From Brevibacterium ihuae (GTDB taxonomy: Bacteria > Actinomycetota > Actinomycetes > Actinomycetales > Brevibacteriaceae), in NCBI RefSeq assembly GCF_900184225.1, contig NZ_FXWZ01000003.1, forward strand, positions 1,119,684-1,183,683: a stretch of DNA of 64,000 nucleotides, written 5' to 3'. The translations under genes were made by a program, and so were the position numbers. The notes beneath the pieces were generated by a model that searched no databases, was not told the DNA's origin, and saw only the letters and a list, made by a program, of their open reading frames with translations. Of this stretch, positions 10,088 through 19,967 are shown piece after piece (position 1 is the stretch's first letter; each line of letters opens with the position of its first letter).

Positions 10088-10663
10088 ATGACCGAGAACA
10101 CCCAGCCCGATCCGGTGACCAGCGCCGAGGCCGCACCCGTGGACGCGGATGCGACCACCGCGGAGAACGCCGCCGAGGACACCCGGCCCACCCGCGCGCA
10201 GATGCTCGAGGAGGAGGGGGAGATCGCGGCGGACTACCTCGAGGAGCTCCTCGACATCGCTGACGTCGACGGTGACATCGACATCGACGTCGCCGACGGT
10301 CGAGCCGAGGTCGCCATCGTGTGCGAGGACGAGGACTCCAATCTGTCCACCCTCGTCGGGCGCGACGGCGCGGTCCTCACCGCCCTCCAGGAGCTCACGC
10401 GCCTCGCCGTGCAGACGAGCACCGGCCAGCGCTCGTGGCTCATGCTCGACATCGACGGGTACCGGGATCGTCGCAAGGACGACCTGCGGGCCCTGGCGGA
10501 TCGCGCCATCGAGAAGGTCAACGAGTCCGGAGAGCCGTACACGTGCCGCCCGATGAACTCCTTCGAGCGCAAGGTCGTCCACGACCAGGCTGCGAAGGCA
10601 GGCCTCCGCTCGGAATCCGAGGGCGAGGGCGATCGCAGGCACGTGGTCATCCACGCGCAGTGA
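10088..10663 (+). CDS. khpB: Jag/KhpB RNA-binding protein (KH + R3H)
   Basis: RNA-binding protein of the Jag/KhpB family, linked in other bacteria to RNA regulation and cell elongation. There are 191 residues: an acidic N-terminal stretch of about 45, a KH-like domain around residues 50-120 (VGRDGAVLTALQELTRLAVQ replaces the GxxG loop region), and an R3H domain at about 125-189 (RRKDDLRALADRAIEKV..., ending GDRRHVVIH). It sits between yidC and rsmG, the standard place, 15 bases after yidC. The Jag_N domain found in Firmicutes is absent. Confidence 0.92.
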   Translation: MTENTQPDPVTSAEAAPVDADATTAENAAEDTRPTRAQMLEEEGEIAADYLEELLDIADVDGDIDIDVADGRAEVAIVCEDEDSNLSTLVGRDGAVLTALQELTRLAVQTSTGQRSWLMLDIDGYRDRRKDDLRALADRAIEKVNESGEPYTCRPMNSFERKVVHDQAAKAGLRSESEGEGDRRHVVIHAQ

Positions 10664-10667
10664 TCCG

Positions 10668-11303
10668 ATGATGATGAGTGCGGTCGAGCGGGAGCCGGCC
10701 TACGCCGCCGAAGTGTTCGGCGACAGGATCGCGGCCGCTCGCCGCTATGCCGAGCATCTTGCGACCACCGGGGTGGAATGGGGCCTCATCGGTCCGCGGG
10801 AGCTGCCCCGGCTCTGGACCCGCCACATCCTCAACTGTGCGGTCGTCGCCGAGCTCATCACCCCGGACGACGTCGTCGGGGATGTGGGATCGGGAGCGGG
10901 ACTCCCGGGCATCCCCTTGGCGCTCGCTCAGCCGAACGCTCGCTACGTCCTCGTCGAGCCGATGGAGAGACGCGTCGACTGGCTGCAGATCGTTGTGGAC
11001 GACCTCGGGCTCGAGAACGTCCGGATCGTGCGCGCACGGGTGGAGGATCTCGTCGACGACGAGATCTTCACCGCAGTCACCGCACGTGCAGTGAAGTCGC
11101 TCGCGGTCCTCGTCGAGTGGTGCGCTCCGGTGCTCGGGCCGGGCGGCCGAATCCTTGCGCTCAAGGGCGCGTCCGTGGACGCGGAGATCGACAAGGCGAA
11201 GAAGCAGATCCGGCGAGCGCGCCTGAGCGAAGCAGTCGTCCACGAACTCGGTGTCGGGGCGCTCGAGACGCCGACGCGGGTGGTGGAGCTCCGGCGGCAC
11301 TGA
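10668..11303 (+). CDS. rsmG: 16S rRNA m7G527 methyltransferase RsmG
   Basis: SAM-dependent methyltransferase that modifies G527 of 16S rRNA. It has 211 residues. The Rossmann SAM-binding motif is VVGDVGSGAGLPGIPLAL near residue 67, and the downstream TARAVKSL and GGRILALKG blocks are family landmarks. Three ATGs in a row (10668, 10671, 10674) could serve as start. It begins 4 bases after khpB and ends the operon. The next 180 bases hold a parS site and the parA leader. Confidence 0.95.
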   Translation: MMMSAVEREPAYAAEVFGDRIAAARRYAEHLATTGVEWGLIGPRELPRLWTRHILNCAVVAELITPDDVVGDVGSGAGLPGIPLALAQPNARYVLVEPMERRVDWLQIVVDDLGLENVRIVRARVEDLVDDEIFTAVTARAVKSLAVLVEWCAPVLGPGGRILALKGASVDAEIDKAKKQIRRARLSEAVVHELGVGALETPTRVVELRRH

Positions 11304-11410
11304 GTCCGGTCGGCAGACGACCGGCACGCGGTGCGGACCGGGGTAATAATCGAACATAAATAGTACACCGGGCATCGGTCGATGCGTACCCGCCGCGTAC
11401 CCGCCGTGCA

Positions 11411-11426
11411 TGTTTCACGTGAAACG
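11411..11426. promoter_or_regulatory. parS: parS site 1 (upstream of parA)
   Basis: TGTTTCACGTGAAACG, matching 15 of 16 bases of the consensus TGTTTCACGTGAAACA. It lies between rsmG and parA, 59 bases before the parA ATG, where bound ParB could also affect parA transcription. Confidence 0.95.
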
Positions 11427-11484
11427 GTGTGACGGACTCGCTAGACTTCACGGGTACACACTTCCCAGGGACGGAGCATGCACG

Positions 11485-12384
11485 ATGCCGATCATGGATG
11501 AGTCGACTCCCCTCGGGGCAGAGATCGCGCGCGACAACCGCCGCGCGCAGAGGCTCGAGGCGACCACCTTTCCGCGTCCAGACGTGACGCGGATCTTCAC
11601 GATCGCGAATCAGAAGGGCGGGGTCGGGAAGACGACGAGCGCGGTCAACATCGCAGCGGCGCTGTCGGTCCAGGGTCTGCGGGTCCTCGTCATCGACATC
11701 GATCCGCAGGGCAACGCGAGCACCGCATTGGGGATCGAGCACTCGACCGACGTCAACAGCATCTACGACGTGCTCATCGATGACCTGCCGATGGCGGACG
11801 CCGTTGCCCAGTGCCCCGACCTCGAGAACCTCGTCTGTGTTCCCGCGACGATCGATCTCGCGGGCGCGGAGATCGAGCTCGTGTCACTCGTCGCGCGAGA
11901 GCAGAGGCTCCAGAAGGCCCTGACGACCTACCTCGCCGAGCGCGAGGATGCCGGCGACCGCGTCGACTACGTCATCATCGATTGTCCCCCGAGCCTGGGG
12001 CTTCTCACCGTCAACGCATTCGTCGCCGCTCGGGAGGTGCTCATCCCGATCCAGTGCGAGTACTACGCTCTCGAGGGTCTGAGCCAGCTGCTCAAGAACA
12101 TCCAGCTCATCCAGAAGCACCTCAATCCCGAGCTGCAGGTGAGCACGATCCTGCTGACAATGTTCGACGGGCGGACGAACCTCAGCTCGCAGGTCGCCGA
12201 AGATGTGCGCGCCCACTTCCCCCGACAGGTCCTCGATGTCGCCATCCCCCGGTCGGTGAGGATCTCTGAGGCGCCGAGCTACAGGCAGACCGTCATCACC
12301 TATGAACCGAACTCGTCGGGTGCGCTGTCGTACCGCGAGGCAGCGGAACAGATCTCAATGCGAGGAGTGAAGAAGAATGGCTGA
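11485..12384 (+). CDS. parA: Chromosome partitioning ATPase ParA/Soj
   Basis: ATPase that moves ParB-parS complexes apart on the nucleoid. ATG at 11485 with GGAG eight bases upstream gives 299 residues. An upstream frame reaching 11410 would translate the parS site and is rejected. The deviant Walker A motif [12 protein letters not shown] is at about residues 43-54. Walker A' is [11 protein letters not shown], and Walker B is [10 protein letters not shown]. Its last 8 bases overlap parB. It cooperates with the ParB gene and the five parS sites nearby. Confidence 0.97.
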   Translation: MPIMDESTPLGAEIARDNRRAQRLEATTFPRPDVTRIFTIANQKGGVGKTTSAVNIAAALSVQGLRVLVIDIDPQGNASTALGIEHSTDVNSIYDVLIDDLPMADAVAQCPDLENLVCVPATIDLAGAEIELVSLVAREQRLQKALTTYLAEREDAGDRVDYVIIDCPPSLGLLTVNAFVAAREVLIPIQCEYYALEGLSQLLKNIQLIQKHLNPELQVSTILLTMFDGRTNLSSQVAEDVRAHFPRQVLDVAIPRSVRISEAPSYRQTVITYEPNSSGALSYREAAEQISMRGVKKNG

Positions 12385-13651
12385 ACGTCGACGCGGCCTG
12401 GGTCGTGGACTCGGAGCGCTGATCCCGGATGTAGTGACCGAAGAGCGGCCGATCGATGTGTTCTTCCCCTCTCAGGAGGGTTCTGGGGATGTTTCACGTG
12501 AAACGTCGGAGGAACGCTCCTCGAAGGACCCCGCCGTGTCGATGCGCCGGGCTCGCACCGATAAGAAGGCAAAGCCGGGAACCAAGCGTTCCTCGTCGAC
12601 GACCAAGGCCGGGGCGGCGAAGGATTCCGGCAGTGCTGCGGGAGATGTCGCGACAGGCAAGACAGTGAAGACAGTCGAGAAATCGTCTCCCACCGAGCAG
12701 ACGGTGTCGGCCTCGCGCACCACGACGACGCCGGCGCGTGACGTCGCTGACCGATCGGCAGCCAGCGAATCAGCTTCGCGCGGGGACGACGTTTCACGTG
12801 AAACATCGTTGGAGTCGGTTCCCGGGACTGCGTTCGGACTCCTCCCCGTCGAATCCATCAGCGCGAATCCTCGCCAGCCCCGCGCGATCTTCGATGAGGA
12901 TGCTCTCGATGAGCTCGTCCATTCGATCCGTGAGGTCGGTGTCCTGCAGCCCGTGGTCGTGCGGCTCGTCGACGCCGAAGCACCTCGTTATGAGCTCATC
13001 ATGGGCGAACGGCGACTCCGTGCATCGCGTGAGGCTGGTCTCGAGACCGTTCCGGCGATCATTCGACAGGTCGACGACGTCGATCTGCTCCGTGATGCCC
13101 TGCTGGAGAACCTGCACCGGGCCGATCTCAATCCGCTTGAAGAGGCGGCTGCGTATCAGCAGCTGCTCGACGACTTCCAGTGCACCCAGGAGGAGCTGTC
13201 GACCCGTATCGGCAGATCGCGTCCGCAGATCACCAACACGCTGCGCCTTCTCAAGCTCCCGCCCCTCGTGCAGCGCCGGGTTGCCGCCGGCGTGATCTCT
13301 CAGGGTCACGCCCGGGCGATCCTCGGTCTCGTCGACGCCGCGGCGATGGAGGTGCTCGCACAACGGGTTGTCGCGGAAGGCCTGTCCGTACGCGCGACGG
13401 AAGAGGCTGTGGTCCTCCTCAACCGGGGTGATCGGGTGAATGTTTCACGTGAAACGCCCGCACTGGACCCGGAACTCTCCGGCTTGGCTCGTTCTCTCGG
13501 GGATCAGCTGGATACTCGGGTGCGTATCACCATGGGTAAGCGGAAGGGCAGGATCAGCGTCGACTTCGCGAATGAGGACGATCTCACGCGCATCCTCGGG
13601 GTTCTGGGACTTTCGCCCTCGTCGGACGGGAACACGTCGGATAATCCCTGA
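12377..13651 (+). CDS. parB: Chromosome partitioning protein ParB
   Basis: CTP-dependent DNA clamp that loads at parS and spreads. Of 424 residues, 1-17 form the ParA-activating tail ([17 protein letters not shown]). Residues 18-150 are a long, low-complexity Ser/Thr/Lys/Ala-rich linker. The ParB/CTP domain starts near 155 ([14 protein letters not shown]), with the arginine patch GERRLRAS and [15 protein letters not shown] helix-turn-helix follows ([17 protein letters not shown]), and the last 45 residues are the dimerisation domain. Three parS sites lie inside the gene, each coding for VSRET. The linker is much longer than in Bacillus ParB. Confidence 0.97.
   Translation: MAERRRGLGRGLGALIPDVVTEERPIDVFFPSQEGSGDVSRETSEERSSKDPAVSMRRARTDKKAKPGTKRSSSTTKAGAAKDSGSAAGDVATGKTVKTVEKSSPTEQTVSASRTTTTPARDVADRSAASESASRGDDVSRETSLESVPGTAFGLLPVESISANPRQPRAIFDEDALDELVHSIREVGVLQPVVVRLVDAEAPRYELIMGERRLRASREAGLETVPAIIRQVDDVDLLRDALLENLHRADLNPLEEAAAYQQLLDDFQCTQEELSTRIGRSRPQITNTLRLLKLPPLVQRRVAAGVISQGHARAILGLVDAAAMEVLAQRVVAEGLSVRATEEAVVLLNRGDRVNVSRETPALDPELSGLARSLGDQLDTRVRITMGKRKGRISVDFANEDDLTRILGVLGLSPSSDGNTSDNP
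12490..12505. promoter_or_regulatory. parS: parS site 2 (inside parB linker)
   Basis: TGTTTCACGTGAAACG, 15 of 16 consensus bases, read in parB as DVSRETS. It lies in the disordered linker, where coding constraint is low. Confidence 0.95.
12790..12805. promoter_or_regulatory. parS: parS site 3 (inside parB linker)
   Basis: CGTTTCACGTGAAACA, 15 of 16 consensus bases, read in parB as DVSRETS just before the CTP-binding domain. Confidence 0.95.
13441..13456. promoter_or_regulatory. parS: parS site 4 (inside 3' part of parB)
   Basis: TGTTTCACGTGAAACG, 15 of 16 consensus bases, read in parB as NVSRETP between the helix-turn-helix region and the C-terminal dimerisation domain. Confidence 0.95.
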
Positions 13652-13668
13652 TAGCGTCACGCGTGTAC

Positions 13669-13701
13669 CAAGGGCCCACCACTTCATGTGGTGGGCCCTT
13701 G
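13669..13701 (+). terminator. Stem-loop terminator after parB
   Basis: Perfect 14-bp inverted repeat: CAAGGGCCCACCAC (13669-13682), loop TTCAT, GTGGTGGGCCCTTG (13688-13701). It begins 17 bases after the parB stop. There is no T-run, which is common in high-GC actinobacterial terminators. Confidence 0.8.
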
Positions 13702-14491
13702 AGTAATCAGCAGCGCGAGCTTGGCGCGGCCAGTGGCTTGTGGCGGGTTCGACGGCTCATCCGCCCCGGCAGGTTGAGTATGCGGCTCGGTATGGAGCAT
13801 TCCGGGGCGGATGACCATCTGCCACCGTTGTCGAGCGATGATCGGTGCCCGCAGGAGAGTTCGGGTGCCCAATACCCAATACTCGACACCCAGTGCCTGG
13901 TGCCCAATGCCATGACCCAACGCTCAGAGCCCGGTGCCCTCGGGTAGGCGATCGTCTCAGCGACCCTATTGAGTTTTCGGTAGGAGTTGAGAACGCCACG
14001 AGTCGGTTTCACGTGAAACATCGCCCCGATCGTCACCTAACGTCAGAGTTCAGGATGGGCGCCGCCAGGGCGGAAGCGGGATCGCACGACCCGAGCATGA
14101 TCGCTCCATGGCTCGCGTCTTCTGATAACGGGGAAGTTTGCTCGCCAGGTCGGAGAACAGCCGTTGGATGACCTGCGATCGTCCGCTCGCCGTCGCCTGC
14201 AGGAGTTCATCCAGATTGCAGGACGTCTCTTGGATCGCGGGTGACACTCGGCTTTCGGGTGACACCGTTGCGGTGAGAGCATCGTTCGGGCTCCACTGTG
14301 CTGAGGAACCGGGAGGGCGCCCTGGGTGTCACTTTCCAAGGAGCCATCCGTAGTGGCGTAACCACGCTCCGGCGATACGCAGGGAAAGGCGATGGGTGCC
14401 CTTCAAGGATAGGCGGATCGGCGGCACACCACAGGGTACGTACCTTGTCTCACCTGGGACGAGTCAGCGCAGAGACGAATTTGCGCGTGCT
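13702..14491. other. 790-base stretch without a convincing gene
   Basis: The gap between the parB terminator and cwlM. It holds parS site 5 (14005-14020) and a short repetitive patch at about 13865-13935 built from CCCAATACC- and GTGCCC-like words. Short open frames are present, but none has a good start or a protein-like composition; one minus-strand frame (14050-14265) faintly recalls an ECF sigma factor N-terminus. Mycobacteria carry a hypothetical gene at this position, and no counterpart is visible here. Confidence 0.6.
14005..14020. promoter_or_regulatory. parS: parS site 5 (intergenic)
   Basis: GGTTTCACGTGAAACA, 15 of 16 consensus bases, in the non-coding gap downstream of parB. It is the rightmost of five sites within 2.6 kb. 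Confidence 0.93.
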
Positions 14492-15631
14492 TCAGAGCTG
14501 TGCGCGAACCGCTGCCAGATCGAGCGTTCCCGTCGGCGGATCGACCTCATCGCGGAGGTAGAGTCGCTGCACCGACACCGCGATCGATTCGGCCACGGCG
14601 TCCCGGACGTCCGCGTTCTCGAGAGCCGCGCGATCGGATTCGTTGCTGATGTAGCCGGGCATGACGTGGATCTTCGGTGACCGGACTGCGCGGAGCGATT
14701 CCCAGGTGCGGGGGTGCGTGCGGCAGTCGAGGAACTCGGTGCGGGCGCACATCTCCTTCTGCGCGAGGTCGGCGAGGGCTCTGCCCACGGGCGAGGCGAC
14801 GGACCCGTCGTCCGCCCTGCCGAAGTAGTAGGTCGCTGCACCCTGAGCGTTCCGGTTTCGTTGGCTGTCGATGTTGATGGTGATGATGGCGGAGGCGCCG
14901 AGCTCGTCGCCGAGCGACCCGCGGCCGTGCTCACCGGAGAGGAAGACGGTCGCCGCGCCGAGCGCGGAGAGCCGTCCTTCGAGACGACGGGCGATGTCGG
15001 TGGCGTACGCGCTCGCGAGCTCCCGGTTCTCAGGGGTGTAGTGCGTGCGGAAGAAGTCGGTGGAGGAGGTGTCGGCTTCGATGACGATGACCCGGCCGGC
15101 CAGCGACGGACCGGAGGCGGTCACGCGTGCGCGCTCCTGGAGGGCGAAGACGTTGCCGACGCTCTGATCGCGGTGGACGGCGCGCAGCCCGGCGAGGGTC
15201 GTGGGGCCGGCGATGCCGTCGGGGCGGAGGCCGAGGCCGGTCTGGGCCTCGCGGACCGCGGCGTCGGTGGCCTCGGCGAAGACGTAGTCGACGCGGTGGG
15301 TGTAGATGCCGAGCCGGCTCAGCGCCTTCTGGAGCTCGGCGACGTCATCTCCGACGAGGGGGCGCACGGGGTCGAAGCGGAGCACGCGATCGCCCAGGCG
15401 GTGGCGTGCGAGTTCGATCTGACTGAAGGTCTCCGGTCCGAGCAGCCCGTCGCACAGCAATCCCCGGTCCTGCTGGAACCTGCGGACCACGGAATCGAAC
15501 TGGTGATCGAATTCCGGGGAACGTTCGTCTCCGACCGCATATCCCAGGCGCGACAGCTGGGCTTTGGTCGCCAGCAGGATGTCGCTGCGGTCCCCTTCGG
15601 AGAGGGAGGGGAAGCGTGAGGTCGGAGTCAT
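14492..15631 (-). CDS. cwlM: CwlM-like protein: two PG-binding domains plus degenerate amidase_3
   Basis: ATG at 15631 gives 379 residues; a longer frame to 15667 would run into the trxA terminator. Two peptidoglycan-binding_1 domains lie at about 20-85 and 90-155 (VRRFQQDRGLLCDGLLGPET, then VREAQTGLGLRPDGIAGPTT). An amidase_3 fold follows from about 175. The zinc ligands of active amidases look lost: the DPGHGG position reads IEADTSS, the SIHAN position reads TINIDS, and the VELGFISN glutamate position reads VMPGYISN. There is no signal peptide, so the protein should be cytoplasmic. In mycobacteria, CwlM at the same locus is a non-enzymatic activator of MurA; that role here is inferred. It is transcribed after the trxB-trxA pair, separated by a terminator. 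Confidence 0.85.
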   Translation of the reverse strand: MTPTSRFPSLSEGDRSDILLATKAQLSRLGYAVGDERSPEFDHQFDSVVRRFQQDRGLLCDGLLGPETFSQIELARHRLGDRVLRFDPVRPLVGDDVAELQKALSRLGIYTHRVDYVFAEATDAAVREAQTGLGLRPDGIAGPTTLAGLRAVHRDQSVGNVFALQERARVTASGPSLAGRVIVIEADTSSTDFFRTHYTPENRELASAYATDIARRLEGRLSALGAATVFLSGEHGRGSLGDELGASAIITINIDSQRNRNAQGAATYYFGRADDGSVASPVGRALADLAQKEMCARTEFLDCRTHPRTWESLRAVRSPKIHVMPGYISNESDRAALENADVRDAVAESIAVSVQRLYLRDEVDPPTGTLDLAAVRAQL

Positions 15632-15667
15632 CGTTCTCGCAATTGTCGGCAGGGTAGGAATGGGCAA

Positions 15668-15695
15668 GGCGCCTGTTGAGTTTACAACAGGCGCC
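15668..15695 (-). terminator. Stem-loop terminator after trxA
   Basis: Perfect 11-bp inverted repeat GGCGCCTGTTG (15668-15678) and CAACAGGCGCC (15685-15695) with a 6-base loop, 24 bases downstream of the trxA stop. It separates trxA from cwlM and argues that cwlM has its own promoter or depends on read-through. Confidence 0.8.
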
Positions 15696-15719
15696 CTGCC
15701 GACGGCTGGAAGCGGAAGC

Positions 15720-16040
15720 TCAGCCCGTGAACTCGGCGAGCTCCTGGAGCAGCGCGGGCTTCGGGCGGGCGCCGATGATCGTCTTGGCGACCTCGCCGTC
15801 CTTGAAGACGTAGAGGGCGGGAATCGAGGTGATCCCGTACTTCGCGGCGGTCTCCATGTTCTCGTCGGTGTTGACCTTGACGACCGTGAGCGAGTCGGCC
15901 TGCTCCTCGGCGATCTCGTCGACGATCGGGGACACCATGCGGCACGGGCCGCACCAGGGCGCCCAGAAGTCCACGAGGACGGGCTTATCGGACTGCAGGA
16001 CCTCGGCGTCGAACGTGGCGTCGGTGACTTCCTTGGACAT
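15720..16040 (-). CDS. trxA: Thioredoxin
   Basis: Cytosolic disulfide reductase of 106 residues. The active site is WCGPC at about residues 29-33 inside [14 protein letters not shown], with the cis-proline in [11 protein letters not shown] at 16040 has AAGGAG with ideal spacing. It starts 11 bases after the trxB stop, forming a trxB-trxA operon that recycles thioredoxin with NADPH. The location beside cwlM is the usual actinobacterial arrangement. Confidence 0.97.
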   Translation of the reverse strand: MSKEVTDATFDAEVLQSDKPVLVDFWAPWCGPCRMVSPIVDEIAEEQADSLTVVKVNTDENMETAAKYGITSIPALYVFKDGEVAKTIIGARPKPALLQELAEFTG

Positions 16041-16051
16041 TGCGGTTCTCC

Positions 16052-16984
16052 TTAATCGTTGAGCGAGGCGAGGTAGTGCTCGGCGTCGGTGGCTGCCACG
16101 CAGCCGGAGCCGGCGGCCGTGATCGCCTGACGGTAGACGGGATCGATGACGTCGCCGGCGGCGAAGACGCCGGGAACGGTGGTGCGGGAGCTGCGTCCGT
16201 CGACGGCGAGGTACCCGTCGGGACGGATCTCGAGAGCGTCCTTGAACAGATCGGTCCGCGGATCGGATCCGATCGCGACGAAGAGGCCGGTGACGGGCAG
16301 TTCGCTCGTCTCGCCGGTGGCCGTGCTCCGGACGGTGAGCCCGGTAAGGCCGGTGTCGCCGTGGATCTCCGCGACCTCCGCGTCGAGGAGGAACTCGAGC
16401 TTCGGGTCGGACTTCGCACGGTCCTGCATCGCCTGCGAGGCGCGAAGCTCCTGGCGCCGATGGATGAGAGTGACCTTCGAGGCGAAGCGGGTGAGGAAGG
16501 TCGCCTCCTCGAGGGCGGAATCGCCGCCTCCGACGACCGCGATGTGCTGGTCCTTGAAGAAGAAGCCGTCGCAGGTCGCGCACCAGCTCACGCCGTGGCC
16601 GGACAGCGCCTTCTCGTTCGGCAGGCCGAGCTCGCGATACGCCGATCCGGTGGCGAGGATGACCGCCTGGGCGGTGTACTCGCTGCCCAGCGCGGTGGTG
16701 ATGCCATGGGCTCCCGGCTCGAACCGGATCTCGGAGACGTCGTCGTAGACGACCTGAGCACCGAAGCGCTCGGCCTGCTCGCGCATGTTCTCCATGAGTT
16801 CGGGTCCCTGGATGCCCGTGGGGAACCCGGGGAAGTTCTCGACATCGGTGGTGTTCATGAGTTCGCCGCCGGCGGTGACCGAGCCGGCGATGACCACGGG
16901 CGAGAGATTCGCGCGCGCGGCGTAGATGGCCGCGGTGTAGCCGGCGGGGCCGGAGCCGATGATGACGAGCGGGTGTTCGGTCAT
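16052..16984 (-). CDS. trxB: Thioredoxin reductase
   Basis: NADPH-dependent FAD flavoenzyme that reduces thioredoxin. ATG at 16984 ([17 protein letters not shown]...) has AGGAGAA upstream and gives 310 residues; a further upstream ATG at 17008 adds 8 unlikely residues. Visible motifs: the [13 protein letters not shown] at about residue 10, the redox CATC ([10 protein letters not shown] near residue 132), NADP-binding [12 protein letters not shown], and the C-terminal FAD motif GVFAAGDV. It is paired with trxA. Confidence 0.97.
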   Translation of the reverse strand: MTEHPLVIIGSGPAGYTAAIYAARANLSPVVIAGSVTAGGELMNTTDVENFPGFPTGIQGPELMENMREQAERFGAQVVYDDVSEIRFEPGAHGITTALGSEYTAQAVILATGSAYRELGLPNEKALSGHGVSWCATCDGFFFKDQHIAVVGGGDSALEEATFLTRFASKVTLIHRRQELRASQAMQDRAKSDPKLEFLLDAEVAEIHGDTGLTGLTVRSTATGETSELPVTGLFVAIGSDPRTDLFKDALEIRPDGYLAVDGRSSRTTVPGVFAAGDVIDPVYRQAITAAGSGCVAATDAEHYLASLND

Positions 16985-17135
16985 GGATTCTCCTAGGGCG
17001 TCCGGCATCGGGCCGGGCGCGGACGGACTCCCGGCGGGAGCCGAGGTGCGAAGTGGGCGACGTACTCACAACAGACCGGTGGGTACGGTTTATTCCGCAT
17101 GCTCCCCACGCGAATGCGGGCAGAGCACCGAAGGA

Positions 17136-19924
17136 TCAGGAGACCTCGACCTCACTGATCCGGGCGCGGAATCCCCCCGAGTCGGAGGGGAGCTCGGTGA
17201 TCCAGACGAAGACGTGCGTTCCGGTCGCGGGTTCGTCCAGCTCGATGGTGCCGGAGCCGTCGGGCAGTTCGTCGGTGGCCACGGTCTCCGCCTCCTCCGG
17301 GTCGTCGGAGTCGCCGACGCGGATCTCGATGGTTCCGCCCGGGGTGCCGGAGATCAGGGTGATGGCTGACACGGCGGCCTCCTCCTCGAGTTCGAGGCCC
17401 AGGCCGAGGCCCGTCTTGAGGTTGCCGAACTCGGCCGAGTTGTAGCGATCGGTCTCCCACGTCCCGGAGACGTCGGGAAGGACCTTCTCCGCATCGTCGT
17501 CGTTCTCACTGCCGTCGCCCTCGGGGTCGAGCGCCTCGACCGAGGCGATCACCGGTGCCGGTGCCTCGTCCTCGGTGGGGGCCGGGGAGGCCTCGGTGGG
17601 CTCGCTCGTCGGCTGCGGTGTCTCCTCCGCCGTCGGCGAGGACCCGGGTCGCACGAACAGTCCGATGATGAGGCCGATGGCGACGAGCACGGCGAGCACT
17701 CCGACGACGAGTGGCAGGATCCGGCGCGAACCGCCGGAACCGGATGTGCCCGTCCCGGACGCGCCCGTGCCGGGTGAGGTCGACTGCGCGCGATCGGTGC
17801 GATCGGGAGTGCCGTCCGCGGTGGGCCGGCTCGCGCCGGCTGCGGCAGCGGCGACCGCTCCTGCTGCGGCGGCGGTGCCGGCGGACCGCTTCGTCCCGGA
17901 GCCCTGGCGAGCACCACCGTGCGCGGTGCTCGGGGAACCTCCGTCCTTCGAGGATCCGCCGCCGCCCGGCCGAGTTCCCGAAGCCGTCGCCCCGTCGCTC
18001 GCACCGCGGCCCGACAGCTGTGCGTCCTCAGGGTCCGTACCCTTCTGACGTTCAGTTTCAGAGAAGTTGAAGGGCTGGGTCGGTCCTGGATCGAAAGGGT
18101 CCGAACCCTGCTCTGACTCTTTGAGCGAGCCCGAATCGGAGAGATCGTGTCCGAGATCGCCGGGCGCGGATGCGGTCGCCGCAGGTGCGGCGGATGTGCC
18201 CCGGAGCTTCTCGACGGTCTCCGCCTGCAGCCGGCGCTCGCGCTCGAAGTCGGCGCGCTGACGCGCGAGCTCCTCCTCCCGAGTGGTGAACATCCCGCCG
18301 AGGAACCACGAGCCGTCGTCCTCCTCGCCGGGTTCCGCATCGTGCCGGGCGTCGTCGTGCCGATCGAGCTCGATGACCTGGGTGTCCTCGGAATCGGTCC
18401 ACAGATCGTCGCGGTTGAGGATCGGTGCCGTGAGGTTCTCGTCGTGCTCGCGGGAGGCGTACTCGGAATACGTGGAGAAGGTGTCCTCGGGCTGCCATTC
18501 GCGGGTGTCCCCGATGGCGCGGTCCACGGAATCGACGGACACGGGGAAGGTCGTCGCGCGGCGCATCTGCATGTGCTCGTCGAACGGCGAGGCTTCGCTC
18601 CCGGCGACGCCCGCCGCGAGGCCCGAGGTGCCGGGACGGGACATACCGATGCGCTTGAGGGCGGCTTGGAGCTGCTGCGGAGTGGCGCGGCGGGTCGGTG
18701 CGGCCTCCTCGGCGTCCTCCTGCGGGCCGGGAGCCGGCGTGCGGCTGGGGCGGACCCCGGCGCCGCCGTCGCGGGCGGCAGCTGCTGCGGGCGGATGGGC
18801 TGCCGGGCCCGAGGGGATGCTTCCGGCCTCGGCGGTCCGCGCAGCGCCGGCTCCGGCGACGGCAGCTCCGCCCACACCTGCGCCCGCCGCGCCGGCGGTC
18901 GTGCTCGGCGCTGCGCTGGGGGTGCGGGGTGCCGCGGTGCTCGGTCGACGGCGGTCGTGCTCGGCGCTGCGCTGGGGGTGCGGGGTGCCGCGGTGCTCGG
19001 TGCTGCGGGGCCGGGGGTGGCCTCTGGACGGGAGGTGCGGGCGTCGGCTCCGCTGAAGCCCTCGGCGCCGCCGGGGAACAGGTCTTCGTCGGCCGGGGCG
19101 GAGGCGCCGCCGCGGGCGAGGCGGACGAGAGCGCGGGTATCCCACTCGCCGAGGTAGCGGACGATCTCGCTCGGGCTGCGGGGGCCGGCCTCGGTGCGGG
19201 TGATGACCCCGGAGACGAACTCCTCGAGGTCCCGCGGGATCCCCGGGGTGATGGTCTCGGCGCGGACGATGAGCGCGTTCTTCTTGGGTGCGGGCGGCAG
19301 ACCGGAGCGGGACTCCTCGCCGGGCCAGTGCGCGGTGAGCGCGGCGTAGAGGAGGGTGACGAGGGCGAGGGCATCCTCGCGCAGGGCCTCCCGGCTCGAC
19401 ATCGTGTCGAGGCCGAGCTCGTAGGGCTCGTCGGCGACGGCCGCATCGATCGCCATGCCGCGCACCTCGACCTCCCCCTCCGGAGTCAGGCCGATCGAGT
19501 CGGGGCCGAGGCACAGGTGGTGGAGTCCGCGCTTCGAGGCGTGGACGAGGGCGGTCGCCGCCTCGCCGATGAGGGCGCGGGCGGCCTCGGGATCGAGGGG
19601 TCCGGAGGCGAGGAGAGCGGGCAGTGGGGTGGCCGTGGGCCGCTCCGAGACGACGAAGTCGAGGCCGTCGGCGCGTCCGACGTCGTGGAGCCCCGGGATC
19701 CGGGGGTCGGTGAGCAGAGCGGCGCGTCGGGCGGCGTCGAGCAGGTCGCCCGAGCGGGTGGAGTCGGCGACGTAGAGCTGGGCGGGCTCGTCGAGGATCG
19801 CGTCGATGACGAGGCAGACGGTACCGGCTTCCGGGAACCCCGCCAGCCAGGGTCGCAGGACCTCGGAGACGACGTATCGGCCGGCGACGACCGTGCCGCG
19901 CTCGATGTTGATCAGGGGGACCAC
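17136..19924 (-). pseudogene. Membrane pseudokinase with discoidin-like domain, frame broken by a 56-bp duplication
   Basis: The two halves lie in different frames. The 5' half (from 19924, GTG; the exact start is unsure because GGAGG abuts it) encodes a protein-kinase-like domain of about 280 residues. Its catalytic loop reads HHLCLGPDSIGLTPEGEVEV with no HRD aspartate, so it is a pseudokinase. The 3' half (stop at 17136) encodes a disordered linker, a coiled charged region (REEELARQRADFERERR), one membrane span (ILPLVVGVLAVLVAIGLIIG), a Pro/Thr stretch and a C-terminal beta-rich discoidin-like domain (DVSGTWETDRYNSAEFGN...). Removing one 56-bp copy of the duplication at about 18.9 kb restores one frame. 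In Mycobacterium, equivalent domains are fused to MurJ, which is the next gene here. Confidence 0.8.
18894..19001. repeat. 56-bp tandem duplication causing frameshift
   Basis: Copy 1 at 18894-18949 and copy 2 from 18950; the first 52 bases are identical. A period of 56 is not a multiple of three, and it converts the kinase-side frame into the tail-side frame exactly as expected. The local sequence is GC-rich Ala/Pro linker code, prone to slippage. Confidence 0.9.
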
Positions 19925-19967
19925 CTCCGCAGGATCCTGCTTCGCCTCAGAGTCGAATACTACCGTT

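Noticed and set aside
13669..13701. Phage or integron attachment site
   Set aside because: A perfect inverted repeat right after the parB stop is better explained as a terminator; no integrase or direct repeat pair exists.
14050..14265. ECF sigma factor
   Set aside because: Only about 20 residues are suggestive; no -10 or -35 binding regions follow, so at most a remnant.
15720..17069. A 449-residue minus-strand frame ending in thioredoxin
   Set aside because: Its upstream part overlaps trxB in another frame; only the last 106 residues are real and start at 16040 with a good ribosome-binding site.
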